In this document: piece by piece, positions 45,973 through 58,223 of the stretch
Position numbering within the stretch: position 1 is the first letter of the stretch
Layout: each line of letters opens with the position of its first letter
NCBI RefSeq assembly: GCF_000004075.3
Contig: NC_026659.2
Coordinates: 25,500,272-25,564,271, forward strand
Source: Cucumis sativus
Taxonomy: Eukaryota; Streptophyta; Magnoliopsida; Cucurbitales; Cucurbitaceae
Reading direction: 5' to 3'
DNA length: 64,000 bases
The notes under the pieces: generated by a model
Databases searched by the model: none
Told to the model about the DNA's origin: nothing
What the model saw: only the letters and a program-made list of their open reading frames with translations
Translations under genes and position numbers: made by a program

Positions 45973-48900
45973 ATGGCGGCAAATCGCCCCCTTCGCTTTT
46001 CTTTCAAAAACCCTAACACACTCCTTAATTCCTCCCGAAATCCATCGTCGGTGCCATTTTCTAGAACATATGCCATCGGAGATTCGAAGATCAAGAACCG
46101 CATTGCGTGTGAGATCAAGAATTTCGAGAATTCTTATCACTGGACTATCGAAAGCGTTCCTGGTACTACTGATTCTTTTTGCTCAATTCAAAATTCTGCT
46201 TCTACCTCGACCTCCATACCAATGGCTACTGCCTCCGCTGCTATCGCTGCTTTGGAATTGACTTCAAAAAACGACGCCAAGAAGATTTGCCTCTTTTTCT
46301 GCCCGGAGACGAAGGCTCTAGCGGAGAAAATCGCTGACGAGTCTGATGGAATTGATCTACGTAGTATCTCGTGGAGGTTAGTTAGATTGCTTTAGCTATG
46401 CTGGAGGAAATATATTCGATAGTGTTTCGTTCGTTGCGATAATTTTAATTATGAATACGACTTATCGATGTGACGTTCCGGAATGATCGAATGTGATTTT
46501 AATAGTTGATTTCCATTTCCGACCTTAAATTTCATCCACAGATGCAACAGTTGAGATGTATTGCTACGCGCAGTGAAGTTAATTATGCTCTTGATCACAA
46601 TGTCTAGTCGTTGAGATTTTGGAAGCTCGAATGTGTTTTCGAATTTTTGCATTCTCACTTCAAAACAATATTGCGTATCCTGCTTATGGCTCTCGTCTTT
46701 AAATAAAGCATGATAAACACAAACTGCTTAAGTTTCTAATTTCTAGTTATATTCGTTGTAGTTTAAATTTCTTCAAATCAGAAGGCCTTTTCATTAATGC
46801 TTGCAACGTTCTTATGTTAGGAAGTTCGAAGATGGATTTCCGAACATATTTATACCTAATGCTCAAGGAATTCGTGGACAGCATGTAGCGTTTCTGGCGT
46901 CCTTCAGTTCACCATCTGTAATCTTTGAGCAACTCTCCGTTATTTATGCACTGCCGAAATTGTTCATCTCTTCATTTACGCTTGTTCTTCCTTTCTTTCC
47001 AACTGGAACTTTTGAGCGAATGGAGGATGAAGGAGATGTTGCAACAGCTTTTACTCTTGCTCGGATCCTATCGAATATACCAATTTCAAGAGGAGGTCCG
47101 ACGAGCCTTGTGACTTTTGACATTCATGCCTTGCAGGTTCAATAGCTACTATATATAAATATAAGATGATCTGAACTTTCTTTCTTAGAAGATAACTTGC
47201 CTATAAGAATCCTTCTTCACCTTTTCGAGTGCTTCCTCCTCTTCAATGGCTGTCTTATTAAGTACTTCTTGCTCTCTTTCATTAGGAGAGGTTTTACTTC
47301 GGGGACAACATTTTACCTTGCTTTGAAAGTGGAATTCCTTTGCTAAAAAATAGGCTGCAGCAATTGCCCGATTCTGATAATGTAAGCTCTTATCTTCTAG
47401 TTTCCTCGTTCTTCTTACATGTTCATTTATAACTTATTTTGATATAATTGTGGATGTTTTCATATAAGAAGTTTTTTTAAAATCGTCCATGATTTTTGAA
47501 TATTCGTCTCAAAACTGCCTTGTGAGATAAAGCTGATCTGGACTTTTGATGTAGAATTCTTGAATAATGAATACATTTTACTTCGTAGTATCTCTTTCAT
47601 TGTAGTGACAGAATTTTCTTTTCTGCTTTCCAGATAGCAATTGCTTTTCCTGATGATGGAGCATGGAAAAGGTTTCATAATCAGCTGCAGCATTTTCCTA
47701 CGGTAAATAGATTATAAATATGTACATATTTGTATGAGTTTCGTTGAGCAAAAAAAAAAAAGGAATGGTAAATGGATTATGTATTGATTGACTGCGTGAG
47801 GCCGATATTGGATATCAGTAAACAAGGAGATCAAGTGTAACAGGCACTACACTGCTCAGAGAGTTGAATAACATGGTTTTAGTTAATATCCTATTCTCCA
47901 CATAAGCAAGTAATGGAGTCTAGAATGTAAGGCAGAGGAAACACGAGAAATATGATGTAGATATCGTTTCTCAAAGTGAATAAATTGAGATCTTGTCTAG
48001 AAAACAGAACTTCCACTAATCACGTGATGGATTTGATGTATATAGTAGTAGTTCCTATATGCTTATGGCTTTTCACAACTGCTACAGTAAAATTACAGAA
48101 TACGAAGTTCCCAAAGATTCTGATATAGATTTTGCTAGCAGCAGAGCTGAAACTAACAAACTAAAGGTAAAGAGTGAGCGTAGATATTTGAAGGAAAATG
48201 AGTTGGTAGATATTTATTTTCAAAAGAAAAATTAAGAGAATAGGCTTGGTGGTTTAAAATGAGTGAGAAAGGATATTTGAAAGAAAATGCAAGTTGTTTT
48301 ATTTCTAGTAATTTGTTTCAAGTATGAGTTTTAGAGTCAGAAGCATGAAAATATTAAGCAAATTTGTCGATAAGTATCAAATAATGGGTTTTGCACGATT
48401 TATTTAATCTATAGATACATTGTATGAAGTCTAAGCATTGCCAGTGTCATATTTGCAAGATCTAGAGCTAAAGTTTAGATGACTGTGTGAAATCTGATCT
48501 TTATTTGAATAAGGAGTAAGTACCCTTTTTAATATGCCAACCTGTATTTAGTTCCGTCGTCTATTTAACATATATTTAAAATAAGAAACTTTTCGTTGAT
48601 TTCATGAAAATTATTATAGGGAAAGCAAAATATATCCCTATCTTATCAGAGATATCAAAAAGGCAGATAGCTATCTTATACGCTCTCAGAAACCTACTCC
48701 AAAGTTTATTAATTACTCTTGGCGAGTTAACAAAAAGGTTTGGCTAGAGAGTACCATTTTTAGCGCACTGCTATAATATATTAATCAAAATTCCCAACAG
48801 TGCTGCCTCTGTTTTGCTTTGTCGGGAATTTTCTGCTTTTCAGGTTAAGAATTCTAACACATTACTGCGCAAATACAAATTTCAGAGTTGCATCCTGTAT

Positions 48901-50341
48901 TGAAACTATGATCTGCTCTTAAAGATGATGAGACCTGTTTTGTTAGTTCAACGTGTAGAGTGAATTTTTTAGCTTATGAACTGCTCGAATAGTTTTCTGC
49001 TTCAGGTGCTTAATACCTGAAGAACATTGCAGAATAGTGTATATTCTACTATGCTAACCTTGTTTTTAGGTTCTGCTAACTTCACGATGTTCTTGATTTT
49101 ATTTTAGATTGTATGTGCGAAAGTTCGGGAAGGAGACCAAAGAATAGTGCGCCTAAAGGAGGGGGAACCAAAAGGACGGCATGTTGTGATTGTGGATGAT
49201 TTGGTTCAATCTGGTGGAACTCTAAGAGAGTGCCAGGTAACTAAACTCTTGCGTTGGAATCTCTTATTGAGGATGTTTGGGAAAGTGCACTTACTCTCTT
49301 CTCATAATAGAAAGTGCTGGCCGCGCACGGAGCATCAAAAATCAGCGCTTACGTGACACACGGAATTTTTCCGAATAGATCGTGGCAACGCTTTGAACAT
49401 GATAATGGAGGTATTTTATTGCTGTATCATTACTTTTTCTCAATCCTAGGCATGTTGTTTTATTTTATGGTCTTTATCTTAATTATAGGATAATTGCAAT
49501 ACTAATTATTAGTATTCAGCAACATTTTTAATTTAATATGAAAAATTCTAAATTAGTGATGAACTTTATCATTGATAAGTTCCTACCAGATATAATCTCT
49601 AACAGATAGCTTATTTGTAATTTCTTTTGCATCATTCTATATTTGTAGATACTTTGAGCCTGCTATTTGCAATTATCCATGAGGATCTAAGGTAGTGTAT
49701 GGGATGCCTTTGTTCCACATTGGTTAGAATGTGATGACCAATGTCATACTTCCGTGGTTTGGCTCTCTTGACCCAACAATTAACTCGGTTCTCCAGGTTA
49801 CTTGAGTACCTAACATTATCCTTGTGGTACTTGTGGAAATACGACCTACAGAATTGATTAGTCATGTTAATAATTAAATACTCAAGATTTTAGGATAGTC
49901 ATGGTCTAGAAAATGAAATACTCAAGGTTTTAGTTCATTTTGGTCCTGGTTAACTCGTGGATTGCTTCCCGTATTGCAGTTATCTTGTGGTAGTTGTGAG
50001 AATGCAACATATAGAATTGATTAGTCATGGTACAGAAAATGAAATAATCAAGGTCTTACTTTAGTTAGTTTTTGGCCTAGGTGATTCAGTCAAAAGTAAA
50101 ATGATCAAATAGTAATTACACACATGTACGTATATACAATGATCATATATGTATGTATGTGTAAGATGCATATGTCGATCAACCCTTAAGCTGGTCATTG
50201 TTGACAGGGAATCCTGAGAACGGGCTTACATACTTTTGGATTACTGATTCGTGCCCGCTGACTGTTAAAGAAGTAGTGAATAAAGCTCCTTTTGAAGTTC
50301 TCAGTCTTGCTGGTTCCATAGCTGCAGCGCTTCGGATATAG
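45973..50341 (+). CDS. PRS: Ribose-phosphate pyrophosphokinase (PRPP synthetase), PRS3/PRS4 type
   Basis: Makes PRPP from ribose 5-phosphate and ATP for nucleotide, histidine and tryptophan synthesis. Seven exons: 45973-46376, 46821-47136, 47286-47381, 47634-47702, 49108-49236, 49311-49410, 50208-50341, joining to 415 residues. Landmarks are [72 protein letters not shown] and the PRPP loop [13 protein letters not shown] (about 321-333). It lacks the typical class I phosphate-site features and matches plant class II PRS3/4. The first 83 residues are Ser/Asn/Arg-rich and look like an organelle presequence. An in-frame ATG at 46222 (M84, context CCAATGGCT) would give a 332-residue cytosolic form. 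Intron 4 is 1.4 kb. A decayed copy lies at 34231-34590. Confidence 0.95.
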
Positions 50342-51691
50342 GATAGTAGAACGCAAGGATCGTTCGAAGCCTTTTCATATGTGAGCTTTGCTTCGGTCTT
50401 TGTCTTTCCTTTAAAGTTAATGTTTTTATGTATGAAGTATAACAATTATGTTCGATAACTATTTTGCTTTTTAGTAGCGTATAATTGTTGTATGGATTTG
50501 ATTTTTGAGTTGAGATGAACGAATGAGGATGCACCGATCCACCGGCAAAAGTGGGTTGCTGTTGTCTTTCATAGACTGACACGGAGCAGTGAGACGGTTC
50601 TAAATGAAACCATCTGCATATCAAGCCTCATCATATACTCGGTTAGTATTTATCTAGTCTAGTCTATGGAGTGATTGATTGGTGATTACGATCCGTTTCT
50701 TTTACTTTTTTATTTTATAATTGTTTTAAAAGATAACCATCTTTTCTTCTTTTTTTTTTATGGAAAAATGTTAATATGTCTTGTTTCTAGGCTTTAAAAT
50801 GTACGTTCTTAGTTTCCCATTTATAGTAATAGACCTATTTGGTTTTCAAGTTTTTAAAATAATTTTTTTTATCTTCGAGTTTTTTTAAAAATAGGTTTAA
50901 AAGTTCCTAAAAATATTATGGAGAATATGTTTTTTAGAAATTGTTTAAAATATCATACAATTATAAACTTATTTGAATGACTTTTTAAATTTGTCTTCAG
51001 AAATCTAGAGACTTCTAAAAATTCGAAATTCAAATAAGGTTATTCTTATAAATTTGAGATTAAAGATGTACATGTTTATAACTCAGAGAGATCGTACACA
51101 TTTCCTTCAAACCTCAAGACAAAAGATAAATTTTTGAGAAAAATATAGACAGCTAAGATCTCATTAGTTTTTAATTTTGATTTTTTTTTTCATCCATTGG
51201 TTTCATTATTGGTAAGTGACCATTTAAATTCTTGGTTAATTTTTAGAAGAAAAGAATTAAACTCATTTTCCCCCTTTTATGGGAAAAAAATAAAAGGAAG
51301 AGACGAATGAGTATAGGATGTGGCTTTGTGTTACAAAGTTACTATAGTAAATAAAATTTAAACAGTTCTTTTTTAGTTTTTGGAATCGAATCAGAGTTTT
51401 TGTATGCATGGAAATTTAAAAATAAAATCAGCATCCAGGTAAATACAAAAAAGGTACGTTAGACAAAAAACTTTTGAACTCTTAAAAAAAAAAAATCTTC
51501 GGAGAAGCTTACCACGTCATTGAAAGAAAAGAAAAGAAAGGGTCTAACGTACAAAATGGCAGAGCCGGTGAGTGGTCCACTTTTCCCTTTATGAATAATT
51601 ATGGCATTGCCAAAGATAAGGATGGAAAGAAAATGAAGGAGTCTGTACGAAGTATAAAAAGAGATTTTGAAATGTTGTGTAGAGAGAATTT
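50342..51691. other. Spacer between convergent PRS and TrpD-like genes
   Basis: Contains both 3' ends. No coding sequence, repeat array or RNA gene was recognised; the sequence is AT-rich with scattered homopolymer runs. Confidence 0.5.
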
Positions 51692-54600
51692 CTACTTAAA
51701 CTTGTTAGAAATTTTGATATAGTTTAAGAGACGTTTAAGAGCTTCGCCACTGTCTATCACTTCTCGGGCCCTTTCAAGAGCTACGGATACATCTTCAGCA
51801 CCACTGCATCCTAGCAAGTGATCCACCATTCCAGCATTCAACACAATTCTATCGTATGCTGCTCCCTTCTCACCATTAAGAGCTGCTAACCCCAACTCTA
51901 TATTCTTTGACACCTGCACATACCCCAATTTCCATTCAAATTGGTAGATATTTCATTAAACATGTTGATCGATTGGATTGACGAGAAAAAATATTTTATT
52001 CAAATTATTGAAAAAGAGGTTTAAAATGACAAAATTGTTAAAAAAAATATTTTTATTAGTGATAATCTATTAAAGACTCGAATAGACATTTATCAATGTT
52101 TATTACTAAAGTGATAAATATCTTTTTAAGTCTTACAGTTAGTTTAAGCATCACTAACAAAAAATAAAATTTTGTTATGTTTGTAAATATTTTTTTCAAA
52201 ACCTTTTTTGTGCCATATTGAATGAAATAAATAAAATAAACCAGTCATTGGACCAATTAGGGTTGTGTAAGATAGAACCACAAGCACTTCCCAACCCATG
52301 GAAGTTTATGTCATATGCGTATCCCTGATGAAATAAATGCAATAAAGAAAGGGATATATTTGACATATTTTCTTCTCACCCTTTTTCCTTTTTTTTTTTT
52401 TTTACCTAATGACCAAAATTGAGAAAGGGCTACAAACATGACACCTTTTAGTCAGATTTCTTCAAATTCCCTCCAAGGGATGACTTATTTGGTCCTGAAC
52501 TTTCTAAATTATAAATTTAGCACTATAACTGTTTACTTGCAAAATTTGACAGTTTAGTTTAGAGATAGGTTAAATAAATTTCAAATTTGTTTAAAGATAA
52601 TTAGGTCAATAATCTTTTAATCTATTACCACAAAAATTTGAAAGTTTTATAACCCTATAAGACACGTGATAATTGAGAACAATGGTTCTAGTTTTTCTTT
52701 TTTTCGAAATTGGATCAACTTTTAAAACACTCAGTTTTTTTTTTTTTTTTCTTTTTCTCTTTGCTTATGAAAATAATGTCAGCATGCGAAAAAATGCCTT
52801 TACACCCCTTATCTTCGTCAAATTTTCACAATCAATCCTCAATGCACCAACCTTTTAACCAAAATTTAATTTTTACTTTTTTGAATCTACTATCAAACTT
52901 GAATAAGAAATTCTAAATCCAATTTTTTGTCCACGTTTCCGGTTGATAAAATTGGATGAGATTTTTTCATTAAAAAAATTGATAATGTTGTTTTGAGAAC
53001 AATCTTTTTATAAATAACAAATCATAATTAGCTCCTCCCAATTCCCCGTGTAAAGATTGGACTATACCATAAATTATGTCTTCTTCATAAAAGATTTGTC
53101 CCGGGGGGAAAGAGGAGAGAAAAAACGATAAAAATAAGAAGCAAAGCAGAGGATAGGAGAGTACCGATCTGTCGGTTCTTGGAGTATCAGTGGGTTGAAA
53201 TCCATAGTCAGCCGCATTGACCTCCAGACTGAAACTGTGACGTGATACTCCTGCAAATATAATTATTTATTTCCATTTCATTTCATTCTTCACCCTCCAT
53301 TCATCCATCCCATTTAATTAAGATATTCGGAATTAGTTAGCCAAAACAAAAACAAAAAAGGGTTGAGATGTTAAAACCATCAACTTCGAAGGCTGATTGC
53401 ATGCTCAGTGATTGAAAACCAGAACAGTAGTTCACAGGAAGCCCTTTCGAAGCATTGGCTGACCGCAACTTTGTCGTCATTGAGAGTGCTCCTTCCTCAC
53501 CCTATGACAAAGATTGTGAAATAAATATTTAAGACATTCCACAAATTGAGTCCTACAAATAGAAACCTCTCAATTATAAAGAAATGTAAGTTCTAGAGAT
53601 CGCTTAAAATAAGAAAAACTCCATTTGAAAATTATTAAATTGGATTTACTCGAGTTTAGCTCTAACAGTTAATTGATATAACCTTCTTAGTAATGGAAGG
53701 TTTCATCCCCACCCTGTTAGTCATACTCCAAACAAAAAGAAAAGCATTTCCACAAAGACATGATAACTTTTTAAACAGAGACATATTTCCGGTATATGTG
53801 TGTGTATATTGATATATTAATATTTCTCTTTGGATATAATATACAAATTTAACATAAAAACGAGATATACTTCACTACAAACAAACAATGTTAAGTTAAT
53901 TTACAATATTTGAAATCATAAAGGATAATAGAAAGATTTAGTTGGCTATAGGTACACATTCCACTTTAGGATTGATCGATATAGGATACAGCTATAAGAA
54001 AATCTATATTTTTTCTTCCCCTTAATTTTTAGATTAAATATTTTCTAGAAAAACGTCCAACAAAATATTTAATTTGTTGCAATGCTATACCATGCCAAAA
54101 TATGACTTCCCTAGGTTACAATGCCACATTTTCTAGCATGTTAGACATGTGTTCAGAGGTGTCTAAACATATCCGTGCACGACCTCCCTAGGTTATGACT
54201 TCAAAACTACACATTCTTGCAATGCTATACCATGCCAAAATAGGATCAACGCTTTATTTCACACAAATTGGTGAGAGCTTAGAAACATCACTGATAATCA
54301 TTTCAAAAAATAATTTAATAGATTAAATGCTAACCTTCACGACTAAACCGGAGTGAACACCCCTTCTTCTCATTAGCATTAAAAGTGGTTCTTCATAACC
54401 GTGATGATAGAATCCAGTCACAATAGCTTCCTTCCCTCTAGCCTGCACTAAGCATTATTTTCTACACGTTACTTATCCAGATAAGAAGTGTAGAAAATTT
54501 CTATGGACTACATATTTTTTGGGAAGAAGATTCACTTCACGGACTAATTGTGTATTATTTATCAAAGGATATCAGAAATATAATTTAACATCTCCCTTTA

Positions 54601-57600
54601 AGCACCTTGTAATATCATCAACTAGGATCCAAACTCAGCTTTGTAATTACAGAAATGCATATACTATTCCAGACTCGTTGCAAATAAAAAGAAAATTTAA
54701 AAGCAAATCAATCGACTGTTGTACATGATTCATTAAGCATTTGCATATTTAATTTTAACCTTTACAACGTAGTACATATCTAAATGTAAAAGCATTTAAC
54801 CACTTTGAGATACTGGAATAATCATTTTTTAAGATCTTTAAGTTGAGGAATCATGCAGGTCCCGTTTAATAACCACTTCATGTTTAGGGTTTAGTTATTG
54901 AAAATTAAGTTTATAATCACTACTCTTAGTTGTTGACTTCTTTATTTTGTTATCTACTTTTTAAAAGTGTTTTCCAAAACCAAAACAAATGTTTAAAACT
55001 AGAAAAAGTAGCTTTAGAACTTGTTTTTGTTTTGGAACTATTGCTAAGCATTCAAGTTAGAAAAGGCAAAATCATGGTAAAGAAGAGTTGTAGGAAAACA
55101 AATATAATTTTCAAAAACCATAAATGGTTATCAAATGGGCAGTAAATATTTGATAAACATCATCAGAAACTTGGGGTTTGGGTTCTATTGTTGGCTATTA
55201 AGTGAATCTACCGATAGGTTGGAATCTATCTTGAATATTACATTATTGTTGATATTCAATTTGATATTGTTGTTGAAATTCTAATAACCATTTTTCGTAA
55301 GATAATATCAAACTGAAAGATCAAGTGTTAATTTGCTAGAATATCTTTTTTTTCTCTTCTTTTCGAGAGAAAACAACAAACAAAACAAAAATGATTACCA
55401 AGAAGAGCCTCTAAGAGGCAAAACTTGGAGATCAATATCAGGCCAAAAATGGATTTTTTACCTTCACAAATTGCTGAACCTTTTCAGTTGTTGCTAATGG
55501 TGGCCGTTTCTTTATGTGCTCCCTCAGCCCAACCAATGAATATCTGCAGAAACCACAAAAATAATACTCTTCTCATTCATAAAAATAAGCAACAGGTTAA
55601 AGGATACCAGAACTGGGTAGAGTCAATTAGGAACCACAACTAGAAGGAAGAGGAACTGTCAGGAAATTGTTATTGGGATACAAATAAATCCAGCCATTAG
55701 AAAGAAGAAAAGACAGGTTCTAACAACAATATGTACAAATTGACATGATTAACAAAGTGACTAGAATTAGAAGGAACTACCAGTATATTGTTATTACTAT
55801 ACGGATAAATCAAAAGACATTAGAAAGAATAAAAGGCAGGTTCTAACAATAATATATACAAAATTAAAATGACATGATTAACAAACTGACTAGAATTCAT
55901 ACAAAGATGGGCGAGCTTCACGCTGACTTACATAGGCAAAACCAACTTCCTCATCCTGAAATATATAGTGACAGCAACAAGATTAAGACGAAACATGGCA
56001 AAATGTGCATAAATGAGTATTGCAAAGAATCATAATTAAAGTACATATTAGAATTAAACGGAAAGTAGTGAACCTCAAGAAGTCTTTTAGCATGCGAGGG
56101 GAATACGTTTGTGTTTGCACCCATAAATTTCAGCATCTGCTCTTCAGTAATACCACCCTATAGAAGATGACCAATGGAAAAAGTGAACAAACAAAGTTAA
56201 TAAAAAAAGAGGTACACTCCGTCCATAGAGCAGTTTAAGCATAAAAAGAACATTCTACCAAGAAACAGTTAAAATTTGAGAATAAATGGATAGAATGAGA
56301 AGGCTAAGAGAATTCTTTTGTCAGTTGAAATCGAAGCTTATCTTGCAAGGAATAATCAATAACTTGTTTGCTAAAATCAAAGAAAAAGAGAAAGAAAGAG
56401 GAAGCCTGATTTGACCTTTGGAGGCATCCAATCCACACCATGTAGCAAGCAAGATTCCCCATAACAGGATCTAACCGCAGCAACAAACAATGTGCTCCTG
56501 AAATAACGTGTATTTCCATCATAAGGTTCCCCATAATGAGTCAATGATCTAACATCAGCAACTGGAGTGGGACCTATTTTCAATATTCGTTATTCAATAC
56601 TTAATCACGACAGTCGTGGTTTGATTTTGATGTACCACAGAAATATACTAGTCACTGTAAAAAGAAACTCACCAGATTCATCATCAAATACAAGGCAATG
56701 TGCTTTAAGCTCACGATCAGTTTCCCGGTTCATACGTTGACCAATTAAGAAGGCTGAAAGTAGTGAATGACTAACTCCTGAAGGCATCAGGCTTTCTGTT
56801 TTAAGTGGAAGCACGTCTCTCATCACCCCTTGGACCTCCTCATATCCAAGATGCCCTCCTGCTAAAATTTCTCTAAGGGCACCAACCAACCTCATTTCAC
56901 AGGAACCTTTCCCGACAAATTGAGGTCCAATTGAACTCCCTCCCATAATAGAACCCTCAGGATCAGCAAGGAAGATTACATCAGGAGGTAGAACTCGAAT
57001 TAGGAGTGGCCAAAATGTGGTCATTGCCTTCTTTTCCCCTTCACTCCACTGAGTTGCCTCAGGGAAGACATTTGCACGTATAGTCATTGCAGAAAAGAAT
57101 GCCCCAAGCTGTGATTGTGACACTTCCTCTTCATCTTTAAGCTCTCCTTTAACTGAAACATTGACAGCGAATAAGATAACAAACAACTCCACTCCAGGCC
57201 GCATAGAAGCATTGCATAAATATGGCATCCAGCAGCAGCGCCAGTTAAAAAGATTTCACAGAACTGGTTTCACTAAAATTGTGAGTTATTTTTAACTACC
57301 TTGCCGATTTATTTTTCCTTGAAACCACGACAAAATTTAGCTAACAACGCACTGAGGATCGATGATACATAAATATATTTCAAGTCAAACACAGAGTCGT
57401 CGAACTTACGGAAGTTCAAGTTCTCCAGAATTTTAGACTCGTATGGGAGAAACTGTCTACAGGTTTTTAGTGCTGAACCGATTGGACTTCAAAATTTTAT
57501 TCAAGTTCTCTCTAACTATCACGCCGACTTATAATTTTGGAAACCGCGACAGTTATGACAAATTGAGCCATAAATAAGATTGGAGAGCGCCTGACTTTTC

Positions 57601-58223
57601 TCTCTCTCGTAAAACATTGAACAGAAGAAACATCAAGTTTCAGCAGATTTTTAGCCACGGATGGAAGAACGCGTTTTCAAGAGTTCTACTCCTAATCTTC
57701 TCCTCAAATATCAACAATCGGATTCCTATCCAGCGCCGAATTCTCCCGGTAATAAACGAAAACGAAGAACAAAAGCGCAACTAGAAATGAATACAGTACC
57801 TGATATTTCCTCAAAAACAAAGAAAGAAAGTAAGAAACAAGTACCTGATCTTAAAATTGTGTCCAACACCTTAAAAGCTTGTTCTTCACTAAGCGGCCTG
57901 GTCTGAGTAGGTCCGGTACAAACCCTAGCCTGAGCTTCCAGCACCGTCTGGTTTGGCTTCGGCAAATTCAAACTACGATACGAAGTGGAAATTGCCGGAC
58001 TCTGTACATCCGATTCCGAAAGTCCTAATTGATCCATCGTAGCCCAATCTAGTTCAGCTTTTGCGGTCAAACATATCCGCTTCCCTCTAATCCATCGTCC
58101 TCGATCTTTAACAGGAAATATCAAAGGAGTTCGAACTTGGAAACGGAGAAGATCTCTGTTGTTCTGGCAGCGAGAATGATGCGGATGAAGAAAAGAAGAT
58201 TCAGAATGGAAAAGAGCTTTCAT
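51692..58223 (-). CDS. Anthranilate phosphoribosyltransferase-like (TrpD/glycosyltransferase family 3) protein, plastid
   Basis: Ten exons: 57845-58223, 56673-57152, 56416-56573, 56074-56157, 55903-55955, 55462-55543, 54335-54442, 53378-53501, 53165-53250, 51692-51913, giving 591 residues, close to what I recall for Arabidopsis At1g70570. The N-terminus (LLRFQVRTPLIFPVKDRGR) looks like a chloroplast transit peptide. The family fold is suggested by GALREILAGGHLGYEEVQG (N-terminal helical domain), RPSLYSLVGLREHIKKR (where true AnPRTs have RTIFNLLGPLxNP) and EGALSMTTKLRSANASKG. The canonical PRPP motif GTGGD is not visible; the equivalent stretch reads HYGEPYDGNTRYFRS (about 299-313). Anthranilate PRT activity should therefore not be assumed; it may resemble bacterial TrpD2/YbiB proteins. 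Exon 10 ends at TAG 51692-51694. Confidence 0.92.
52015..52225. repeat. Degenerate relative of the TGATAGAC foldback repeat, TrpD-like intron 9
   Basis: Imperfect inverted flanks (ACAAAATTGTTAAAAAAAATA near the left; TATGTTTGTAAATATTTTTT near the right) enclose GTGATAATCTATTA and ACTAAAGTGATAAATA words. The layout resembles the element at 6691-6897 but is strongly decayed. Confidence 0.4.
54860..55141. mobile_element. hAT-like MITE in TrpD-like intron 6
   Basis: Left end CCCGTTTAATAACCA and right end TGGTTATCAAATGGG are inverted counterparts with two or three mismatches. Length about 282 bp, close to the related element at 40488-40780. The interior has TTTTGTTATCTACTTTTT, a word I associate with a cucurbit MITE family. 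No transposase frame; target duplication not evident. Confidence 0.65.
55641..55895. repeat. About 125-bp tandem duplication in TrpD-like intron 5
   Basis: Two diverged units share CATTAGAAAGAA, GGCAGGTTCTAACAA and TGACATGATTAACAAA-type words at about 123-129 bp spacing. The second unit ends within about 10 bp of the exon 5 donor (55902-55901). Confidence 0.75.
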
